Assembly (NCBI RefSeq): GCF_016859285.1
Contig: NC_053414.1
Location: 7,439,017-7,503,016, forward strand
Reading direction: 5' to 3'
Length of the DNA: 64,000 bases
DNA from: Xiphias gladius
Lineage: Eukaryota; Chordata; Actinopteri; Istiophoriformes; Xiphiidae
Made by a program: the position numbers and the translations under genes. Numbering within the stretch: position 1 is the stretch's first letter; each line of letters begins with the position of its first letter. The notes beneath the pieces were generated by a model. It ran no database searches, was not told the DNA's origin, and was given only the letters and a program-made list of their open reading frames with translations. Of the stretch, positions 35,178 to 47,529 are shown in pieces.

Positions 35178-37391
35178 TAGCCTATATCTGTGCTTTTCGA
35201 AGGTTCTTCAGTCAGCAGTCCAAGCGAGTACTCTTATCCCGAAAATCAGCAGCCCAAGTCTAAAACTTTTCCAATGGAACAAGGAGAGGTGGTGGTGAGG
35301 AGGTTGCTGGAGAGCTGCTCGAGGTCGTGGGTCATGTAGAGAATCACGACCCGAAGATAATGACCCGAAGAAGAATGATTCAGCAGAACACACGTTCGCA
35401 CTTCCAGAAAGATAGCAGAGGCTCAAAACAGTCTGCTTTTGCGGGAGTGACTCGTCACAGGTAAGTCTTCAGAATAAAGGGTCGGTTCACCGAAATTAGA
35501 TTAAACATATTTACTCGGGCTCAGGTTCGCTGTCATTTCCGCACGTGCGCCCGACAAACCGCATGTCGTTCCTCGTGGATCGAACAGACACACAAACACC
35601 ACACAGTCTTGAGGGGAAAAGTGAGCACTCTTACTTTGGCAGCAACAGCTTGGACGTAAATGAGGTCCATTGTACTTTCTCCCGCTGTAGCAAACCTTAC
35701 ACTTGGGCGGAATTTTGGCAAAACGGTCCCTTAAATTTGCGTGATACCAGCGATGGCGGAAGTTCAGCCAGGGTGCGCTGTTTGTTGGTGGCTGATGTCA
35801 CCACAGCTCTCCCGGGTAGACTGCTATGGTAACAACAGTGCTTCCCTTCCTTGACCAGCGGATGTCATGCATGTTTCCTGTTATTTCCTAAAACTGTTGG
35901 CTGTAAAGTGTTTTGATGAGTGGCAGTTGACCGCAAGTCTGTTTTAGCCAATAGGCAAAAGAAATGTTAGGCAATTTACTACTTAACTGACCTGCAGAAC
36001 ATATCTCAGGCCTGAAAGTGAAAGTGACAGAGAGTCCCACTCACCTGCAGCACCAGCCGTCCTCTGACTGACGACGCGACCTTCTTTTGGAGCGGTCGAC
36101 CTCTGACCCCGCCAGGGAACCGCAACAGACGCCTGGTCAGCGGTCAGCATGCAGGAAGCTCCTCCTGTGCTGCTGAGACCCAGAACATCAGTGCTCCTGA
36201 AGAGGTTCTCACTGTTGAGCGGGGTGAGTGTGGCTTTTAAATTTCAATTCAATAAATGCATGTATTAAAATATGAAACGTACCACAGAATGGAGCCCAAG
36301 ATTCGTAGTGCAGAAAAAAAGGTGGAAATCTTTACATAGAATTTTGGATATTTGGGGGAACACGCGGTCAAGATGCGTTCATCGCGGGAGCAATAGGACT
36401 TTCAATATGGGCTTTCAGAATGAAAGGAGTGGGGCGTTACATGCCTTCAAAGTAATCTGATTAATTAATTGTCAGAAAAGTAGAATCATTTCAGGTGTCC
36501 TGTATGCTGAACAGTAAGAGCAGTGTAAATCAGATTAAGATGGAGAGCCTTTAATTTAGCCGGCATGAATCCTCCACTTTTATTCTGAAGGGCCAGACGC
36601 TCACCGTACTGTGTGACGTATTGTCTCGCGTCAGGAAAGATTCCTCTGATACGTCATTAAGCAGTGCTCTCACTTCAGCATTGTGCACACAGGGATTAAT
36701 AAACCACTACACACTGGTATTCACACATTTTTTAATTTTTAATTTAATTTTTTTTTTTTTTAAGTCCCCGCGTTGACATGTTTACATAATTATTGACGGT
36801 GGTCAGATTTACATCATTCATAAGCTCTTCATCTGACATTTATCGATTTTTTTTTTTACCCTCACGTTGCGTCGAACACACCGTCTTCCAACTGACCTTC
36901 TTAGGGCAAAATATCCTTCTGGTGAAGCAGTAGGAAGCTGTGACTTAACCCATCCTCTGATGACACTTCCTGTGCAATTAGTAGAAGGACAACATGGACT
37001 CAGTAGAGAGAGAGCAGGCAGTCAGTTCAGTCGTGAGCATTGTGCAGACTATGTGTGCATGATGTATTCTTTTTCTATTCCTTTGAAAACTGCCAAACCA
37101 GTAACACAAACCTCATATCCACCTCTTTCCTTCCCTAGGAAAATCTATTCTATCGATTAATGCAATAAGACTGGGAGTTTGCGCTGCTGATCCCAGTTCC
37201 CCTACTTCTCTTCCCCCAGTCGAATGACGTAAAAACCCTTCGCTTGTTTTGGTGCATTCACGTGTTCTGATGGAGGACATGGGTTTGCCTGTAACAACAA
37301 CAATACGAGTTGTCCGACCGACAAAATACAGGAAGAAGAAAACTCACGACCTCAGACCACAGAACACACTGAAACATGGGAGGCTGAAGAG
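35178..37391 (+). pseudogene. Decayed CD22-like Ig receptor, copy A
   Basis: Four remnants match the 3' half of genes B and C in order. 35178-35460 matches the second V-like exon: ATCTGTGCTTTTCGAAGG starts it and GTCACAG followed by GTAAGT ends it, with an extra base near the start that shifts frame. About 36008-36222 matches the last C2-like exon (GGCCTGAAAGTG, CCTCTGAC, CTCCTGTGCTG), with internal deletions that break the frame. About 37139-37230 matches the transmembrane exon (GCAATAAGACTGG, CTGATCCCAGTTCC). About 37332-37391 matches the tail exon (GAAGAAGAAAACTC). I found no 5' exons, so this is a 5'-truncated, inactivated copy. Confidence 0.8.
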
Positions 37392-37422
37392 GTGAATACT
37401 AAATCTATGAGCTACAAACTGC

Positions 37423-37453
<31 letters not shown>

Positions 37454-38084
37454 CTTGGTCATCCTCTCTGTTTTGCTGGCCTGCAGACTAAGATTTGACT
37501 AAGAACAGGCAGTAGTTTGCACACGTGTTAGCCATACCCCTATAAGTACACCATATAATATGTCAGGGCTAAGGTTTAGTAATGCCGTTGTGGAGCTTAT
37601 CTCCCCCTGAGTGGCCACAGGAATAATAATGTAGCTTAAATATTGTGCTCTAAGGTTGACTGTATATCTGCTGTATGAATACTGTGTTAAAAATGTTTGG
37701 CTGGATTGCCAATGTGGACCAGATTAAAACAATAAAAAAGAAAAAAAAATTATTTTATTACGTCATTTTTTTGTATTATTGTTTTTGTTCCTGTTTCTTT
37801 TACAGTTGTGTGAAAGCTTTCTTTGTGTGTGAAGGAAAACGCTTTTTCATTCTCTCTCATCGAGTAGGCGAACGAATCGGGAGTTATGACTGGTTTCCTG
37901 GTCAGGGTAATTCCAACACATATAAAGTACATTGACATGTCAGTGTACAGCATAACTGTTTCCCCCTGGAGGGTCGGGTGAGCAAACGCCGCTGAATGTT
38001 TTAAATCTCTTCCCGAGAACTATTTGATTTCAAGGGCATGTTATTGATGCTTCATTGCCTTTTTTTTTTCTTTTTTTTTCTCCA

Positions 38085-38215
38085 TTGGACAGATGCTTTT
38101 ATACAAAGCGACGTACAAATGAGGTACAATCAAGCCACAGCAGATCAAGGAGAATTCATCGAGAATAAGCACCACAACACTCTTTTACATGACAAAAAAA
38201 AAACACACAAACAAA
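38085..38215 (+). repeat. Dispersed fish repeat
   Basis: Contains GATGCTTTTATACAAAGCGA, TACAAATGAGGTACAATCAA and CATCGAGAATAAGCACC, a combination I recognise as a widespread fish intronic repeat. It lies between pseudogene copy A and gene B. Confidence 0.6.
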
Positions 38216-38970
38216 AGTAACATACAGATATCATCACATTTAGTCTTGTATAACACATGTTGAACACATTCATGTGCAGTTTTAATATTATAAGGAATGT
38301 GATATTCTGTTGATACGCGAGTTTAAATGGAGCAGCTGCAACAGTGGCCAGGAAATGAAATACACCATGTCCACATCTGGGGATGGGGGTGGAGGTCTGA
38401 AGTTTGAATCAGGAAATCAAGCAGTTGGGGTGTTTTCTAAAAAAATTTGACGTTAGAAATATATAAGTCTGAAATCATGTACACAGGTATGGAAAGTATA
38501 ACTGTTTGTTTAATTTTTGTGCTGTTGTCAGTTAAGTATAATGTGCATTCAATAGCTCCTCATATTTCCATTTTTGTTGTACAAATTTATACCAGATCAT
38601 TATCATCATCATTATTTTATGTGACTGATTCGGGTTCGATTTGTTTATTTCATCTATGGACTGAAAAGACCCTGAAAATTCACCCAAATGTGGTTGAATT
38701 ACAGTCACTGAGGTTATGTCAAACTTTCCTTTTTACATTTTTTTTTTTCCTACCATAAACCAGCAACGCTTGCTTAACACATTCTGCAGAATTTTGGGGT
38801 TAAAAGTGCCACGTTTTTGCATTGAAAGCCAATACACTATGTAAAAATCTCAAAAATTGTCATCAAGTGTTTTGTAATAAAACATAATGATTCCTGCCTG
38901 TAGATAGTATCAAGATGTTAAATGTAAAAATGGTATATTAATCAGCTCTTAGATAATTAGATGACCGCTT

Positions 38971-38989
38971 AAAGAGGAAGGAAGTGAAG
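38971..38989 (+). promoter_or_regulatory. PU.1/Ets-like element of gene B
   Basis: AAAGAGGAAGGAAGTGAAG carries two GGAA cores and resembles the PU.1 consensus. An aligned element lies at 49267-49282 the same way upstream of gene C, followed in both by a conserved TCTTTC.TCTTCAGCCT block. Conservation in both copies supports a proximal promoter role; binding is inferred. Confidence 0.5.
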
Positions 38990-39096
38990 TTTTAATGTCA
39001 TAGCTGCAGGCTGTCTATCCATTTCCCACACACCAACCAGTAGTCCATTCTTTCATCTTCAGCCTTTGAACCATAAAACCAGTGCTGTTGTGACAG
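38990..39096 (+). other. Candidate 5' non-coding exon of gene B
   Basis: Ends at a strong donor (GTGACAG then GTGAGT). The next acceptor, GATTACAG before 39199, opens the first coding exon 20 bases upstream of the ATG. The transcription start is not fixed. Confidence 0.45.
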
Positions 39097-39218
39097 GTGA
39101 GTTTTAGTTTAATTTCCTTTTTATTTAACTGACTGTAGTCATTCTGAAGACGTCAATACAAATACCGTTACTCAGTGGTGGTTTTTTTCTGATTACAGGT
39201 TTAGAGACTTAGACAGCC

Positions 39219-42200
39219 ATGTGTCTGGCAGAAGCTGGGTGTTTTGTCCTGGTCTTCATCCTGCACATCTCAGGTATGAATGATTGTTCATTCCCTTTTA
39301 TACCATGTGATATTGTTAACGTGATACTTGACATGCACTAATGAGCCAAAACATTATGACCACATCTGCGTAATATGCTGTTGGTCCTTTGCGTGCCACC
39401 AAAATAGCTCTGAAGGTGAAAGAGATTTCTGAAGGTGCCCTGTCGTATCAGGCACCAAGACATTGGCAGAAGATCTCTGAAATTAGGTTTGTCCTGTCGT
39501 TGTTTGTCCCTCCAGTGTCGGTAGGTACTCACCACTGCTGACTGGGCAGCAGCCCGCTAGCTTTGCCGTTTCATCTGGCCGTAACAATGTGGCCCTTGTC
39601 AGAGTCTCTCGGGTCTTTACACCTGCTCATTTCTTCCGCATCCACTTTGCTGACTACGAGAACTAACTGCCCCCCCCCCGTTTAAAATATCCCAGACCTT
39701 GACATCAGCCGTTGCTAAGAGATAATCAACATTATTCGCTTCATCTGTCAGTGGTCTCATCAGTGTTTGGTTGTTAAAGATGCACGCCACCAATTGCACA
39801 CATAAACTTCAATTTATTCCTAAAAAGAAGTACTGCTCACCCTGAAATAAAACTGTGTATTGTCCTCTGTGGTTTTCTGGGGAGCATGAAATTTGAAACC
39901 AGACGTGAGCAGAGTAGCCGCTCCAGTGCTCCATGTTTGCCTACACGTGAGGTGTTTAGGCACAGTACTGAGCTTTAGGCCCAATAACACAGTCACTGTA
40001 GTTACAAAAGCAAAACACAGGAAAACAGAGTTGGAGCGTTAAAAATACACTGAGATTCACATTTAAGGGCGTGTAGCGCAAGTAAAACGGCAGCCGTTTC
40101 ATGGCCTGTGTAGATAGCTTGATTGATTAAAATACGAGCGTATCCGTTTGGTCAGCCGCTGACTTAAAAACACTGCTGAAAAGCTCTCTGTGTAGACACG
40201 ACATAGTAGTCTATAGCCATGCTAGTGGCTCTATGAAGCCGTAGCTACTTAGGCACAATATGGCTTTGAGCCGAGTGTTAATTTCGGCATGCTAACATGC
40301 TCACAATGAAAATGCTATGCGGATGCTAAAAGGGGGTTAGGTTTACCATTAGCGTCAATAATTTTGCAGGTATGTAGTCATAAATCGAAGTACCGGATAA
40401 AAAGAAATTTTGACCGGATGGTGGCACTGGATGAAAAGTGAAGGCATGAGGGGTCCCTCTGAGGGGACCATGAATGTCTGTACCAAATGTCATGGCAATC
40501 CACCCAATGGTGGTTGAGATATATCACTTAAAGACGCAAATGTCAACCTAAGGGTTGCACTAGAGAAGGAATCGGGGATCACCAAAGACATTAGGATTCA
40601 TCCTCTGGGGACCTTGAATGCCTGTGTAAAATTTCGTTGCAATTCATCCAATAGGTGTTGTAATGTTTAACTCTGGACCAAACGGGGTTGTAGGTGTGGA
40701 GTTTGATAGATGTGGTATTTTTCAGGCAGGTAGGGACCAAAGAAAGACACCGGTGGGTTGCATTATGAGAAATGTATATGTAGGATTCTGCGCTTTTGTA
40801 GCATGACCGATACTAAAGAATAAAAGTCAGAACATCTCTGTCTCCTCTGCTTCGGTTTTGATCATTCTTTTTTTTTTTTTTAGTGTGTCTCGTGTGACTC
40901 TCCCAGTGGCATGGAAGCGCAATGCTGGATCACTGCAGTACCCCTTTAACTGTAATCTGTCAAGTGTGGTTCGGTTGTGGAAAAAAAAATAATACTAGTG
41001 ATCTGCACACAGATTTATAAGAAATACAAAAAAAGTCAAGAAAAACTTCATGTCATCTCTCGAGGAAGTCACACAAACTGTTAGCAATATCTCACCCTTT
41101 CATTGCTACAAACAGTGATTTGATAGATATCAGTCCAGTTGTTCTGTTTGCTAATGAAAGCTTCTTTCAAAGGGGTTCATGGACAAGCCAATAGTATCTG
41201 TGCTTTAAAAGGCTCATCAGTGGAACTGCCCTGCACGGATATATATTCCTCTTCAAGCAAGAAATTGTACACTCTACACTTGAATAACTCCAGATACATT
41301 CTGAAAAACTTCAGTGGAGATGAAAATCGCACATTGTACAACATGTCTAAAGGGGGTAATTTAATCATCAACGATCTAAGAGAGAGCGATGAAAACACCT
41401 ACTGCTGCGGAAGCATAGCTGACATCCCAGGACGCTGCTGGTTCCACAGAACTGAGCTCCAGGTTGCAGGTACAGCGGCTGACAGTTATTTCTTACTTTT
41501 GAATTACGTCGCTACATGAATTCTCAATTTGTTGCCCGTCACCTCAGACCTGCAGGTAAAGGTGATCCCCACCACAGAGGGGCAGACGGTGACGCTGATG
41601 TGTAGCACCGGCTGTCCTCTGACCGAAAACCCCGCAGCCTACATCTGGTACAAGAACGGAGAGTTTCTCTATCAGGACCGGTCTCCCTGGTACCAACATC
41701 TGGTCGGCAGTGATGAAGCGGTCACATATTCCTGTGCTATCAAAGGCTACGAGGATATCAGAGCCCCCGAAGTCTCAGTGGGTGAGTGCAAAGGATTAGC
41801 TCCTACTTATATGATTAAGGCGTCTGGGTAAATATGGTCTTTCAGTTGAAGCTTTCAGATATATCTTTCAGATATATATCTTAAAGGATGCATGATAGGA
41901 TTTATTTTTTCATGTCTATCTTAATGCAACACACATGTCGTACGTACATAGCACAAGTTATCGGCCTATGTGATTATTCCCCCTGTCCATACCGGCCATG
42001 AAGTGTTGTCGGAGGGGGGCCCTGGATTACACCTGTACGCCAAGGTGAAAAGTTAAACCACTGGAAGTCAGAAAAGGCAAAACTTTCAGGGGGTGTTAAG
42101 TTACTCTAAATAACTCACTGCAACCTTAAATTGCGAGGCGTTTGAATTGCTGTGTCTAAGTTCACCACGAATGTCGTAAATGTAAAATCACGAATGTCAT

Positions 42201-45200
42201 TTCTGTGTGTCTCAGATTCTCTCACATCGACCTGCTTTAACGTGACCTATGCCAGAGGGAGAATGTGCTCTTATAACCAGTTATCAGTGGACGAGCCCTG
42301 CTCCATCACATACCCCAGAGGTTAAGTTGCCCCGAACCTCCACAAGCACACACACACACACACACACACGCACAAATCTCCCATCACCACAACCTTTAAA
42401 GCATAACTACAACCTCCAAATCTGCTACAACTCCGTCTCCCAGTATATTTGAAAAGTTCCAGCAGAAGACAGGGAGGCAACCAACCCTAGGAGGTGCGGC
42501 CTTGTGGCTTTTGCAGTCTGTGACACAGGGCGGGTCAGTGGACAGTGGGGGACCCTGACCAACCACCGCTCAGTGTGGCACGGACAGCAACGTAACAGCT
42601 ACGGGAGAAATTTCTTTCATATAGATACAACTAAACTGCAACAGCAAAGATGTTTTGCGGATTCACAATGAGGTAGTTTGGATGGATGGCAGGCATACAC
42701 TGCCCATAAACTGTCACACCAGAGACCGGGGTTCGCATCCAGAGTCCTGTCTGCGGTTGGGGCCTCAGGCGACAGAGGCGCTGTGGTCAAGGTTAGGGAA
42801 ATATGGTGGTTTGGGTTAAATGTAAGTACCTTTTCTCTATTAAATGAGACCACAGATTTTCACTAACCTTAACCAAGTGCCGTGAGAGCCGGAACATAAC
42901 CATAGAAGAGTTTGATAAGGCTGTAGTCACCAGATGTGGATATTGTTCTGCAAGATCAGACATTTTCCTCATTACATTAATAGAAAACACAATCCGGTCA
43001 CAATTATGTTTCCTACAAAATGTATTTGCTGTTGCAGTTTAGTTATATATGTAACTCAGAGTATTATTAGACACCTACAACTACTAGACGAGGATGGAGA
43101 CACAGGAGCTTCGATAAAGAGGCCGCAACAGTTAGCGTGGGTTTCATTTTAATTTTAATTAAGAACAAGAGGTCAAGTCGTGAAAAGAAGAGAGGATAGA
43201 CAGTCGGACCATGGCCAGGAAACCCAACCAGTATCCTACCTGTGCTAAAAGGATCGAACAAACCAAAGCCACTGAATCAAGAAAACACCGGAGAAATATG
43301 CCACCACCGAACAAATAACTTCAAAGGTGAGTCAACTCCCAGTACAGCGACCACACCCGTGGATGGAGGCCGCCCTAAGCTACAGAACCAGAAACAAAGA
43401 GAAACAGAGTTCAAATGCTAACCTATCTAAAAGCAACCTAAAAACGGAATCCTAAAAACAACAATACAATAAACAGTGTTAAAATAAGCCTAACCCTAAT
43501 AAACAGCAGTTGCATTTGCAGTATTTCAGTTAAAAAATAATAATAAAACATAGCTTGCACCATGTGATAATGTTGCTTAGCTTATTGTCCTGTAAAAGTT
43601 ATGGCAGACCCTCTTGGAAGTTTTTAATATAGGTTTAAAATACAAAACACATCAGGGTATTTGTTCCCCCACCTTTACCTTTCAAATTAAAACAATGTAA
43701 AACAAGAGGTTTGGCTTACCCAGGCCACTCCAGAGTGAAACACCTGTCCCCCCCCTTCAGACTAATCGTCAGTGTGCTGCTCTTCGATTGGCCACCGCCC
43801 TGGCACGGGTCCTGGTGCCGCTACATGTATAAAGGCAGTTTGGGAGGCAGGGTTGGTCAGACTCTCTGCTCCTCCAGTGGTAGGGGGGGGAGTCTGGTGG
43901 CGCTTTGACAGTCGCCGGAAGCACATCTGTGGCCCTTACTGCGTGGGTACCGGCGCTGGCGCTCGGCTGGCGGCTCCCTGGAGAATTCAGCTGAACCAAG
44001 CTGATTCTGAGCAGTAGGAGCAGCCTACACACCATGTCCTTTCTTGAAAAAAAATCACCTGTATCAACATCATATGCCAACGAGGACCCTTGTGATTATG
44101 TGTAAATTAGTTCCGAGTTGCTGTTTAAGTCCCTTAAATTCCTTTAAACGATATCATTCTTATGTTCACAAAGTTCCTTTATTGAAAAAAAAAATAAATA
44201 CATAAAGCTTTACTTTGTTGCTAGCGGAGAGACAGCAGTTTCACACATTGTCTCTTAATAATCTTAAGAATTACTGTATTTGATTTATTAATATTTCTAA
44301 TTTACCATGGCACAGTAACCTAAGTGTATTTATCATCTCCTTACAGAAGTGTATGTTCAAAGGACGCCTGTAGATGAGGAATATGTCAGACTGACCTGTA
44401 CCCCCAGCTGTCCCCTAACTGACCCTCACGCTGCCTATAGATGGTACAGGGACGAACACCTTTACAAATTCACCGAGAGTCAAAACTTGACGGTTCCTAG
44501 AAATGTTGGGGAAAACTATTTATGTGCCGTAAGAGGCCACGAGGATCTGCACAGTGCCCAAGTCTGTGAGTATGAAGCAGCTAATGGTCCGATGTGACTT
44601 GTGAAACGGGAGCTTTTGTGTCACCAGCCCGCGTGCTTGAAAGGTAATGGTAAAGGTAATTTATATAACGTTTGAACATCACGCGGGAGCAACACAAACA
44701 CCAGTACCACTTTCTAGGTGGGCAACCTTTGCATAGGGTTTATAAGCTTTGACTGATGCGTTTCCCAATGGCTGTGAAAAGTCCGTACTTCTGCTGATGG
44801 GTTGTAAGAAAGTGGAAAACTCTTGAGCCGTTATGTATGACTTTATTAACATTATTACAGTCCTGGAAAGTTAGAGCAATTACCCTTTATTAGCGACCGG
44901 CTTCATGACTATTTTTTACATTTATAACTGTCTTATTTACCAAATAGAAACCCGCGGCCGCATTATTACTGAAATATTGTATTAAAACACAGCATGTTTA
45001 TTATTCATTATTCACATAAAATTTAGAATTCTTGCAAAATGCACCTAAGTATGAAAAGTAAACTTTTATTTAAATTATGTAGAATGGTCTCTTTATATGA
45101 GTGTTATATTTATAAATATTTTATAATGGCCTTATTTTCAAATATTATCATCATTACCATGAATTGCGGTGGATCTAATTTGGATTACTCTATATGTAAT

Positions 45201-45521
45201 TTTGTGTAGTTTATTCTGTTACGCTGCATCAAATTTTAAAAGCTTATCATATACTTTGCAGGTAAATCTGTAAAAATAAACACAGAATAAAGCTGTCAAA
45301 TAAATGTAGCGCAGGAAAAAGTATGATATTTCCATACGGAACGCAGCAGAGAGGAAATATGAACTGGCATAAAATGGAAATACTCAAAAATTACAAATAT
45401 AAATACCTCAAGATCTTTACTGAAGTGCAGCACAAACAAATTCAACCTCATCTTCTCTATTGGTTATTACATGAATTTATGAATAATTTATCGTTGTGTT
45501 GTTGTTATTATTTTTAATATT

Positions 45522-45560
<39 letters not shown>

Positions 45561-47108
45561 ATTGCAGGTTTAAGCACTGATTTAAAGTGAAACTCTAAGG
45601 CTTTCATCTATATTTCAGGTTCTGCGGGTAAGATCTGCCTGAGTTTGAAGTATGCCAGCAGGAGAATCTGTGCTCTGGAGGGTTCTTCAGTGAACATCTC
45701 AGTGGAATTGACGAATGCTGACATCCCCCAGCCCAACCTTAAATTTTGGTACAAGATAACGAGAAGAGCCAAGGAGATTAGTCAAGAGCTGATCGAGGCT
45801 GCGGGTCGTGTGGAGTATCGTGAAAGCATGAAGAATCGCCACATCCTGAGAATAAATGATCTGAAGAGGAATGACTCTGCGGAATACACGTTCGAACATA
45901 GAAGAAATCATAGGGGTTCCATAGTATGGAAACACTCTTATTTCCCTGGAGTGACTTTGGTTGTCTCGGGTAATTTTTCAGATTAAATGCTTGGATATCT
46001 TTTATGCTTTACTTCTCTCTTACCACCTACTAGCAGCAGCAACTCCACTCTATCTGTACACGAAAGGCTGGTTTTGACTTAATGTGGTAATTACCGCAGC
46101 ACTTGGCCAACCTGATGTAACACTTGGTAAGATTTGCACCATTGGGGTTGCACACAAATTTGCGTGTCCCCTTAAACTCATTGCATGCGGTTCCACGGAG
46201 GCTTAGTCAAGGTTTGTTTGAAAACCAAGGAACAAAACTTGAGTAAAAGCATTTGGGTTTGTTCAGGCCACAATTTTGATTCCGCTCCACCTAAAACTGC
46301 TGAACCATTTGAGGACCCAGTTCGAGAATTTTGCCTACGTTGGTGTGAATGCCCCTCGTGCTTCTCAGGGCAATTGTCCACCCATCAGGCCAATCATCAA
46401 GTCCCAAAACACGTCATCACTATCACCATCAAAATATGACCCCTCACCTAGGAGCTGTCACCTTTCCAATTCAGCAAGTCAATATACCCAATAGGCACAG
46501 TCACGTTTCAAAGACAACATATCTCATTTACCCGATCTGACCGTCTTTCAGGCCTGAAAGTGACGATGACTCCCGCTGCGTCGGTGACGGAGGCCCAGGG
46601 GGTCACACTCACCTGCAGTACCAGCTGCCCTCTGACCGACAACACAACCTACACCTGGTACTTGAACGGTCAACCTCTGACCCTGCCAGGGAACCACAAC
46701 AAACGCCTGGTTCTAGACCCGGTCAGCAGGCAGCAGGCGGGAAACTACTCCTGCGCTGTCAACACCCACAGCGACATCAGATCGCCTGAGGAGACTCTCA
46801 CTGTTCAAGGTGGGTAAGGATTTTTGGTACTCCGTATGGAGACTTTTTGGAATTATCATATGCACATCCTTGTGTATGGTCGATTGGAACCAGTAACACA
46901 AATCTCACATGTATCTCTCTCCAGCTCTTGGGAATTCAATAGTAACAATTAATGTGGTGAGACTGACCATTGTGCCACTGATCCCGGTTCCTCTACTTCT
47001 CTTCTACCTGTGGATGAGGTAAAAGACTGGATACTAGAAAGTGCTGCGGCCGTGCGCGCGTTTCCCACCGTCACCTTCTCTGTTTTCTCGCCCTGTAGAT
47101 GGAAGTAG
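39219..47108 (+). CDS. CD22-like Ig-superfamily receptor, gene B
   Basis: Nine coding exons: 39219-39273, 41173-41469, 41548-41781, 42216-42320, 44347-44565, 45619-45969, 46552-46809, 46925-47018, 47099-47108; 540 residues. Order: short signal peptide (1-18), V-like (19-117, four N-glycosylation sequons, a double Cys at YCC), C2-like (118-195), truncated V-like piece (196-230), C2-like (231-303), V-like (304-420), C2-like (421-506), membrane segment (about 512-537). All exons up to the membrane exon are phase 1-1, so domains can be shuffled freely. The family signatures are ICALKGSS, CSTSCPL and SCA-KG-ED. Arg519 lies inside the membrane segment and the tail is only RWK, so no signalling motif is present; an adaptor partner is inferred. 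The exon 2 acceptor (TTTCAAAG) is rather weak. Likely a leukocyte surface receptor; ligand unknown. Such fish genes are often labelled 'B-cell receptor CD22-like', but orthology to CD22 is not shown. Confidence 0.85.
39338..39770 (-). mobile_element. Internally deleted Tc1/mariner-like element
   Basis: On the minus strand the left part reads SWCLIRQGTFR followed by GGHNVLA-like residues (here CGHNVLAH). These match the C-terminal end of a common fish Tc1-like transposase up to the terminal CAAAACATTATGACCAC repeat. The right part (about 39520-39770) corresponds to the N-terminal coding region and 5' end: TGGCCCTTGTCAGAGTC, GTCTTTACACCTGCTC, AGTGGTCTCATCAG. The centre of the transposase is missing, so the copy is dead. 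It sits in intron 1 of gene B. Confidence 0.75.
40250..40700 (+). repeat. Dispersed fish repeat, copy 2
   Basis: Contains CATGCTAACATGCTCACAAT, GGGGACCATGAATGTCTG, GTCATGGCAATCCACCCAAT, AGGATTCATCCTCTGGGGAC and TTCGTTGCAATTCATCCAAT. Two partly repeated modules are visible. Same family as 5020-5265. It lies in intron 1 of gene B. Confidence 0.7.
42216..42320 (+). other. Half-V-domain exon of gene B
   Basis: A 105-bp, phase 1-1 exon reading CFNVTYARGRMCSYNQ... and ending at PR before a GTTAAG donor. It matches the first third of a normal V-like exon of this family (VTY...RICALKGSS...YPR) and then stops. It carries three Cys and one NVT sequon. Gene C has the same exon, the same length, at 50551-50655. 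Confidence 0.7.
42321..44346 (+). other. Gene B intron 4 with repeats
   Basis: No exon is seen. It holds a CA run (42350-42369), repeat fragments related to 7790-7990 (42487-42610 and 43840-43960) and a patch near 42670-42790 with a tRNA-promoter-like GGGTTCGCATCC word. Confidence 0.5.
45523..45560 (+). repeat. (TTG)n microsatellite
   Basis: About 12 TTG units just upstream of gene B exon 6. Confidence 0.9.
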
Positions 47109-47406
47109 CGAAGCGAGAACATCTGTCTCATCACCACGAATCCTGCAGCACTGAGAGAACCAGGAGAGGAGAAGAAAGACAGCGTGTAATGCAGGACGCT
47201 TCGCGCAGTGTGCAAAAACTGCCCGTCCTTTTCATTTAGGTCCAAGTTGGCAAGAGAGGATCTGAACAGTGGAAGAGGCACTTGTGAACTCAGAGTCACT
47301 GAAATGCTCAGCACATATTTGAATTGTAATTTTTAAGGGTTATATTTTGATTTTGATCAAGTGAACAGAACCATGACTACAATGCAAAACGTCTCTTTTG
47401 AATTCA

Positions 47407-47412
47407 AATAAA
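47407..47412 (+). other. Poly(A) signal of gene B
   Basis: AATAAA about 300 bp after the gene B stop codon. Confidence 0.55.
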
Positions 47413-47529
47413 CGAAGAGAATCGTTATTATTGAAATACTACTGAAATTATTTAAGCCAATTCCCTGGTGTCCTTTGGGCACTGTAAAGCTGGGCAGACA
47501 CTGTGCGTTTTAATCAGTCTTCTACATTG

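Noticed and set aside
46178..46500. Open frames between gene B exons 6 and 7
   Set aside because: They lie in an intron with no Ig signature and no matching segment in gene C; the stretch looks repeat-derived.
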